64,000 bases of DNA from Candidatus Nanopelagicales bacterium (lineage in GTDB: Bacteria > Actinomycetota > Actinomycetes > S36-B12), in the NCBI GenBank assembly GCA_030827125.1, contig JAURFD010000007.1, positions 1-64,000 on the forward strand. Reading direction: 5' to 3'. The notes under the pieces were generated by a model. It saw nothing but the letters and a program-made list of their open reading frames with translations, was not told the origin of the DNA and did no database searches. Of the stretch, positions 59,887 through 64,000 are shown piece after piece. The stretch's first letter is position 1; each line of letters opens with the position of its first letter. Made by a program: the position numbers and the translations under genes.

Positions 59887-59942
59887 TTTCCGACCGTAGT
59901 GGTTACCTAGACGGGCTCGAAACCCACCACAACAGTCGGAAA
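59887..59942. terminator. Imperfect palindrome, family B, behind trpG
   Basis: TTTCCGACCGTAGTGGT (from 59887) faces AACCCACCACAACAGTCGG...(to 59942), an imperfect copy of the 58655 element, 8 nt behind the trpG stop (minus strand). Confidence 0.6.
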
Positions 59943-59949
59943 CTGGAGG

Positions 59950-60570
59950 TTAGGGGCCGACGACGGGGGCGAGACCCTCGGATCGAGCGGGAGCGTCAGC
60001 GTCGCCGCAGACCACCAGCCAGTTGGCCAACAACCGATGGCCGCCCTCGGTGAGCACCGACTCCGGATGGAACTGCACGCCCTCCACGGGCAAATCACGG
60101 TGGCGCAACCCCATGATGACGCCCGAATCCGTGCGGCCGGTTATCTCGAGGACGTCCGGCACGCTCTCGGGCATGACCGCCAGCGAGTGATAGCGCGTCG
60201 CCGTAAACGGTGTGGGCAGCCCAGCGAGTACGCCGACGCCGACGTGCTCCACCTGTGACGTCTTGCCGTGCAACAACTCAGGCGCTCGGTCGACGACGCC
60301 ACCGTAGGCAGCGGCAATAGCTTGATGACCGAGACATACACCGAAGATGGGGATCTTCCCAGAGCACTCCCGAACGACCTCCAGGCAGATGCCGGCGTCC
60401 TCTGGCGTGCCGGGACCAGGGGAGAGTAGGACGCCGTCGTACGTCAGGACTTCGTCAATGGTGACGTCGTCGTTGCGTCGAACGTCAACCTCCGCACCAA
60501 GTTGGGCAAGGTACTGAACGATGTTGAAGACGAATGAGTCGTAGTTGTCAATGACCAGAATCCGCGTCAT
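59950..60570 (-). CDS. trpG: Class I glutamine amidotransferase, anthranilate/aminodeoxychorismate synthase component II
   Basis: 206 residues. IDNYDSFVFNIVQYL start, LSPGPGTPEDAG, nucleophile GVCLGHQAI, and the His-Glu pair in EGVQFHPESVL: a complete triad. It releases ammonia for the TrpE or PabB partner in tryptophan or folate synthesis; the two roles cannot be separated from sequence. The actinobacterial gene beside pknB/crgA is conventionally trpG/pabA. ATG 60570, 39 nt after crgA. Confidence 0.92.
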   Translation of the reverse strand: MTRILVIDNYDSFVFNIVQYLAQLGAEVDVRRNDDVTIDEVLTYDGVLLSPGPGTPEDAGICLEVVRECSGKIPIFGVCLGHQAIAAAYGGVVDRAPELLHGKTSQVEHVGVGVLAGLPTPFTATRYHSLAVMPESVPDVLEITGRTDSGVIMGLRHRDLPVEGVQFHPESVLTEGGHRLLANWLVVCGDADAPARSEGLAPVVGP

Positions 60571-60609
60571 GAATTCACACGCCTACCGAACCTGGCGTTT
60601 TCACGCCTA

Positions 60610-60873
60610 CTAGCGCCAGCGTGTGGAGACAACGAATCCCGCGGTGATGAAGGCGAAACCAATGAGGACGTTCACCAGAGCGCTGAGGTCCTTCATGATG
60701 GGGATGTCCGGACCGGCGATGTAGAACAGGACGATCCACACCAGGCCGATCACGAAGAGCGCAACCATGGTCGGTGCCACCCACGGTTCCGAGCCGAATT
60801 TGACCGGCTTGCGCTCGGACTTGTCGACGGGCGGCGTGTAGTCATCGCGCTTGCGACGCTTGGACTCCGGCAC
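60610..60873 (-). CDS. crgA: Cell division protein CrgA
   Basis: 87 residues: a charged N-terminus SKRRKRDDYTPP, two transmembrane helices (about 32-52 and 65-83) and a short end RW, the CrgA layout. CrgA binds FtsZ, FtsI and FtsQ and coordinates septation in actinobacteria. GTG start after GAGGAG. Upstream of trpG on the same strand. Confidence 0.92.
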   Translation of the reverse strand: MPESKRRKRDDYTPPVDKSERKPVKFGSEPWVAPTMVALFVIGLVWIVLFYIAGPDIPIMKDLSALVNVLIGFAFITAGFVVSTRWR

Positions 60874-61086
60874 GGTACTCCTCCTTGAGGCCGTCAGGCC
60901 TCGTCAATAAATCGGCGTCATCAGGGTACCCAGGTCCTCCCCACTCAGCGCGGTCGCCCACTCCAATAAGCGACTGCCGCGGGGAATGCTCTGCGCCGGA
61001 AATTCACCACACCGGTCGGATGCCCGAGGAGTAATGACAGGCGTGTAACTCATCCCCAACTGGGGACAACCTTGTGGATATCCCCC
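60874..61086 (-). other. 213-nt gap between crgA and the rhomboid gene
   Basis: No gene. A short TCCCC-AACT-GGGGA hairpin at 61053-61066 lies 20 nt behind the rhomboid stop and may end its transcript. Confidence 0.35.
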
Positions 61087-61974
61087 TTAGCCCACGCCCA
61101 ACGGAGCCAACAAGTCCCACACCTGGCCCGTACGCCACACAGTCACCACAACGAGCCCGAGGCAAATCGCGAGTACACCGAGCACCTGCCACAGCACTCG
61201 ACTCGCCTGAAACAGCCTCGGGGTCCAGACGAAGACGCCGGCCACCAGCGCGCCCACCACGAGACCACCGAAATGTGCCCGCCAGTCCACGGAGGGACTG
61301 ATGAACCCGATAACAACGTTGATCACCAACAACACCAGCACCTGCCGGATGTCCCACCGCAGTCGCCGTCCGGCAACGATGAGCGCACCCATGAGGCCAA
61401 AGATGGCTCCTGACGCACCGACCGAGACGGTCCGAGGATCAGAGAACATGTACGACGCGATGCTGCCACCCAGCGCTGCCACGAGATAGAGCACCACGAA
61501 GCGCACGTGTCCAAGCACCCTCTCGAGTGTCGGCCCGAGAGCAAAGAGCACGTACATGTTGAAGGCGACATGGAGGAATCCGCCGTGCAAGAAGGCCGCC
61601 GTGAGGAGCCGCCACCACTCGCCGTACAGAACGATGCCGAACGGCCACATGCCGAAGTCCTCAGCGAGGGAATTGATGCCGACAAGGTACGAGACGCCGA
61701 ACAGCGCGACGTTGACCGCGATGAGCGAGTAGGTGACATAGGGCCGCGTGATGAGAGCACCGCCGCCGACCGTCACCGGTTGACGCACGGTTCGGGTGGC
61801 CTCGCCCACGCAATCGGGGCACTGGAATCCCACCGGCGCCGGCCGCATGCACTCGGTGCAGACAGGACGCTCGCACCTCGTGCATGCGATGTAGGTCCCA
61901 CGATCTGGATGCCGGTAGCACGCTTGCGGCGGTCGGACGGATGTCCCCTCACCGCCCGGAGGCGGTTGGGTCAC
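61087..61974 (-). CDS. Rhomboid family intramembrane serine protease
   Basis: 295 residues. An N-terminal B-box-like zinc module (about 18-60; CYRHPDRGTYIACTRC, CTECM, CPDC) is followed by a six- to seven-helix rhomboid domain (about 80-285) with the oxyanion HGGFLHVAFNMYVLF, catalytic Ser in VGASGAIFGLMGAL and His in WRAHFGGLVVG. It cleaves membrane proteins within the bilayer. It overlaps the ppiA stop by 4 nt, so it is coupled to it. Confidence 0.92.
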   Translation of the reverse strand: MTQPPPGGEGTSVRPPQACYRHPDRGTYIACTRCERPVCTECMRPAPVGFQCPDCVGEATRTVRQPVTVGGGALITRPYVTYSLIAVNVALFGVSYLVGINSLAEDFGMWPFGIVLYGEWWRLLTAAFLHGGFLHVAFNMYVLFALGPTLERVLGHVRFVVLYLVAALGGSIASYMFSDPRTVSVGASGAIFGLMGALIVAGRRLRWDIRQVLVLLVINVVIGFISPSVDWRAHFGGLVVGALVAGVFVWTPRLFQASRVLWQVLGVLAICLGLVVVTVWRTGQVWDLLAPLGVG

Positions 61975-62498
61975 CCGCGGTCGATGGTGATCCCGGTGAT
62001 TTCCACCGGAGTCACCGGCCGATCCTGCGCAGCCGTAGGCACCGCTGCGATCGCGTCGACCACATCACGGGAAGCCTGGTCAGCAACCTCACCGAAGATC
62101 GTGTGCTTAAAGTTCAGCCACGAGGTCGGCGCCACCGTGATGAAGAACTGGGAGCCATTCGTGTTGGGCCCGGCGTTCGCCATCGCGAGCAGGTAGGGGC
62201 GGTCGAACTGCAACTCGGGATGGAACTCATCGGCGAAGCGGTAGCCCGGGCCACCCATGCCTGACCCCAACGGGTCCCCGCCTTGGATCATGAAGCCGGG
62301 GATGACCCGATGGAAGATGGTGCCGTCATATAGGGGACGACTGGTCTTGGTGCGGGCCTGCGGGTCGGTCCACTCCTGTGTCCCCTCCGCGAGCCCGACG
62401 AAGTTGCGCACCGTCTTGGGTGCCTGGTCGGGGAAGAGAACGACCTTGATGTCGCCCAGGGAGGTGTGCAGGGTGGCATGCATGGAGGAATCAACCAT
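61971..62498 (-). CDS. ppiA: Peptidyl-prolyl cis-trans isomerase (cyclophilin)
   Basis: 175 residues of one cyclophilin domain: LYDGTIFHRVIPGFMIQGGD, GPGYRFADEF, MANAGPNTNGSQFFIT and FGEVADQASRDVVDAI, including the catalytic Arg of FHRV. Cytosolic, no signal peptide. ATG 62498 is chosen because AAGGA lies 7 nt upstream. First gene of the ppiA-rhomboid pair. Confidence 0.94.
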   Translation of the reverse strand: MVDSSMHATLHTSLGDIKVVLFPDQAPKTVRNFVGLAEGTQEWTDPQARTKTSRPLYDGTIFHRVIPGFMIQGGDPLGSGMGGPGYRFADEFHPELQFDRPYLLAMANAGPNTNGSQFFITVAPTSWLNFKHTIFGEVADQASRDVVDAIAAVPTAAQDRPVTPVEITGITIDRG

Positions 62499-62605
62499 GC
62501 CGAGATCCTTCCATGGATACGTCCACCGCACGCCTTGGGGCTTGGCTCACGGGGTACTGGTACCCCGTCATGGGGCGACTGCTTGCCCGACGAGATGGCC
62601 CGGCC

Positions 62606-62611
62606 CATAGT
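62606..62611 (+). promoter_or_regulatory. -10 hexamer of the leaderless response-regulator gene
   Basis: CATAGT-GGGCCC-ATG; it selects ATG 62618 over upstream starts. Confidence 0.5.
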
Positions 62612-62617
62612 GGGCCC

Positions 62618-63268
62618 ATGTCTACGGATTCACGCGTCCTCGTGGTTGACGACGATGAGTTCACCCGTTTCCTCCTCATTCGCGCCTTGGACTCGTTTGG
62701 CTTCGCCAACGTGGAGGCCTGTGATGGGGCAGCGTCCGCGCTCCAGTGCGCCGTCGCGCAACGGCCCGCGGTGGGCATTTTGGATCTCGATCTGGGTCAG
62801 GGCCCGAACGGCGTGGACCTCGCGCACGCCCTGCGTCGGCAGTACCCCGACATCGGCTTGATCCTGCTCACGTCATTCGAGGATCCGCGCCTGCTCGGCG
62901 GGATCAAGGACCTGCCCGTCGGCGCGATCTACCTGACCAAGAGAGCTGTCGGTAACGACGAGATCCTGCCCCGAGCGATGGCGACCCTCCTGGAGCATCC
63001 GTGCGCGGGGAGCAACAGCGCCGTGGGTGAGGGTTTCGCCCGCCCCCTAGGGCTCTCGGATAACCAGATCGACATCATGCGCCTGGTCGCCGAAGGTCAC
63101 TCGAACGCCGAGATCGGTCGACGACTACACCTCACTGAGCGCGGCGTTGCCAAGGCTGTCTCACGCTTGGTGAAGCAACTCGACCTCGACACCAGCGGTG
63201 ACGGGAACGTCCGCGTACTCATCACCCAGATGTACTTCCAGTACGTCGGTCACGGCACCCCGCGCTAG
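62618..63268 (+). CDS. Response regulator with LuxR-type HTH (NarL/FixJ family)
   Basis: 216 residues: receiver domain (about 5-125) with VLVVDDDEF, phospho-acceptor Asp in GILDLDLGQG and Thr/Ser in ILLTSFED, then a LuxR-like HTH (about 150-205; LSDNQIDIMRLVAEGHSNAEIGRR). No histidine kinase is adjacent, so it is an orphan in this window. A family B palindrome follows. Confidence 0.88.
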   Translation: MSTDSRVLVVDDDEFTRFLLIRALDSFGFANVEACDGAASALQCAVAQRPAVGILDLDLGQGPNGVDLAHALRRQYPDIGLILLTSFEDPRLLGGIKDLPVGAIYLTKRAVGNDEILPRAMATLLEHPCAGSNSAVGEGFARPLGLSDNQIDIMRLVAEGHSNAEIGRRLHLTERGVAKAVSRLVKQLDLDTSGDGNVRVLITQMYFQYVGHGTPR

Positions 63269-63284
63269 ACGAGGAAGTCACCGC

Positions 63285-63339
63285 TTTCCGACCGTTGTGG
63301 TGACTTTCCAGAACCACGATCCAACCCCAGCGGTCGGAG
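63285..63339. terminator. Imperfect palindrome, family B, between convergent genes
   Basis: TTTCCGACCGTTGTGG faces CCAACCCCAGCGGTCGGAGA across a partly paired centre, 17 nt after the response-regulator stop. It is a diverged relative of the 58655 element. Confidence 0.6.
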
Positions 63340-63452
63340 ACGGGAGGGCAAGTAGATGAGAGCGTGGACCATCACGATGGCGAACTGAAGTCAAGCATGC
63401 GATGTGACGGGCCACTCACCACACAAGGGACATCGTCGTCAGAAGACGGACG

Positions 63453-63890
63453 CTATGCCGAATTGAGCCAGTCAGTGAACGCGGTCCAGTTGATCCAATA
63501 GAGGGCACTCATGGCGATGCCTATTCCTATGCCCATCAATCCCATGACGACACCCGGGCGCACCGCCGAACTAGGGGCCACGCCGGCCTCACTCGCCAGT
63601 CGGCGATTCTGCTTGGCGGCGTACAGCGCGAACGGGCCACAGACAAAGACCGCCAACCAACTCGCGATCGGCAGAACTGAGCACACCACCGCGGACGCGC
63701 CCCAGAGAAACGTCGACCACGCAAAGCGTGTTTCGCTGGTGTCGAAGAGGATCGCGTTTGTGGTGCGGTCCGTCCACATCGCGCCATCCCACGCACGGTA
63801 CTAGCGAGGATCTGTTGGATCGGGGTACCAGCCCGATGAGCCATCACCATCGGGCTTCGGCTCGCGCGCTCCGACGATCCCCTCGGTCAC
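63453..63890 (-). pseudogene. DUF2510 membrane protein gene interrupted by an in-frame amber codon
   Basis: A continuous 145-codon frame from GTG 63890, preceded by TATCGT at 6 nt (63897-63902), encodes a Gly/Asp N-terminus, a DUF2510 domain (SSGWYPDPTDPR, then YRAWDGAMWTDRT) and two to three transmembrane helices. TAG at 63801-63803 (codon 30) breaks the DUF2510 domain exactly between its two conserved halves. Translation may restart at ATG 63779 (108 aa, membrane part only). It is either a recent nonsense mutation, an assembly error, or a shortened but used gene. Confidence 0.65.
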
Positions 63891-63896
63891 GCGCCC

Positions 63897-63902
63897 ACGA
63901 TA
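63897..63902 (-). promoter_or_regulatory. -10 hexamer of the DUF2510 gene
   Basis: TATCGT-GGGCGC-GTG on the minus strand, 6-nt spacing. It is intact although the gene behind it carries a stop. Confidence 0.5.
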
Positions 63903-64000
63903 GGTACTCGTTCGTTGGTGCGCAGTAGCGGGCGGGAAATGAGCGAAATGTCAGTAGGCAAGTGCGCCGTCATGAAGAAACTGTGGAGGCTAGGGGACTC
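63903..64000. other. Window end, no gene seen
   Basis: Roughly 100 nt upstream of the DUF2510 promoter with no reading frame or RNA gene that I can support. Confidence 0.3.

Noticed and set aside
63801-63803. Amber codon reassignment or readthrough across the genome
   Set aside because: TAG terminates ordinary genes in the window (for example at 3301, 41 nt before a convergent gene context, and at 52592), so a global recoding is unlikely; local mutation or error is simpler.

Overview
The window reads as chromosomal DNA of a GC-rich actinobacterium, probably uncultured. The evidence is strong G/C preference at third codon positions, frequent GTG starts, the fhaA-fhaB-pstP-rodA-pbpA-pknB cell-envelope signalling cluster next to trpG, crgA, a rhomboid and a cyclophilin, an Lrp-ald pair, a CrgA divisome protein and DUF2510/CD225/DUF5926-type proteins. 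In known actinobacteria the pknB-crgA-ppiA cluster lies close to oriC, so the right end may approach the origin. That is inference, because no dnaA/gyrB is in the window.

Layout. 1-8 kb: 5' part of serS, a SET-domain methyltransferase coupled to a GNAT, a secreted NlpC/P60 hydrolase, a DUF4446 gene divergent from a membrane protein/GDT1 cation exporter pair, then DUF5926 and a GlcD-like FAD oxidase. 8-20 kb: two secreted proteins, a peptide symporter, rmlB, an Fpg-family glycosylase, a CoA-transferase, a geranylgeranyl-reductase-like flavoprotein, hydrolases and a LysR regulator. 20-25.6 kb: a secreted HNH nuclease and a three-gene DNA-processing operon (HhH glycosylase and two Fe-S PD-(D/E)XK nucleases). 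25.6-27.6 kb: aldo/keto reductase and DUF2127. 27.5-32.35 kb: an island with more A/T-ending codons holding a 911-aa secreted protein of unknown function, a Cys-rich mini-ORF and a 5'-truncated guaA that abuts a truncated aldo/keto reductase. 32.8-39.6 kb: fucosidase, secreted FN3 protein, Lrp/ald, SDR and cupin. 39.6-51.3 kb: secreted glucanase-like protein, MASE1-CHASE-GGDEF cyclase, MscS channel, mycothiol-type isomerase, redox enzymes, tRNA-Leu, ICMT-like methyltransferase. 51.4-63 kb: Ser/Thr kinase-phosphatase cluster with the elongation SEDS/PBP pair, then trpG, crgA, rhomboid, ppiA and a response regulator.

Two window-wide signals are not explained by the gene list. (1) At least eight long intergenic palindromes sit 8-28 nt behind stop codons. 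They fall into three sequence families, two of which share a GTTGTGG...GGTTTT core. They look like a repeated family of 3'-end elements or terminators. (2) More than twenty genes carry a TANNNT-like -10 hexamer exactly 6 (sometimes 7) nt before the start codon with no Shine-Dalgarno, which is the signature of leaderless mRNAs. I used this to choose many starts. No CRISPR array, prophage or complete insertion sequence is visible.
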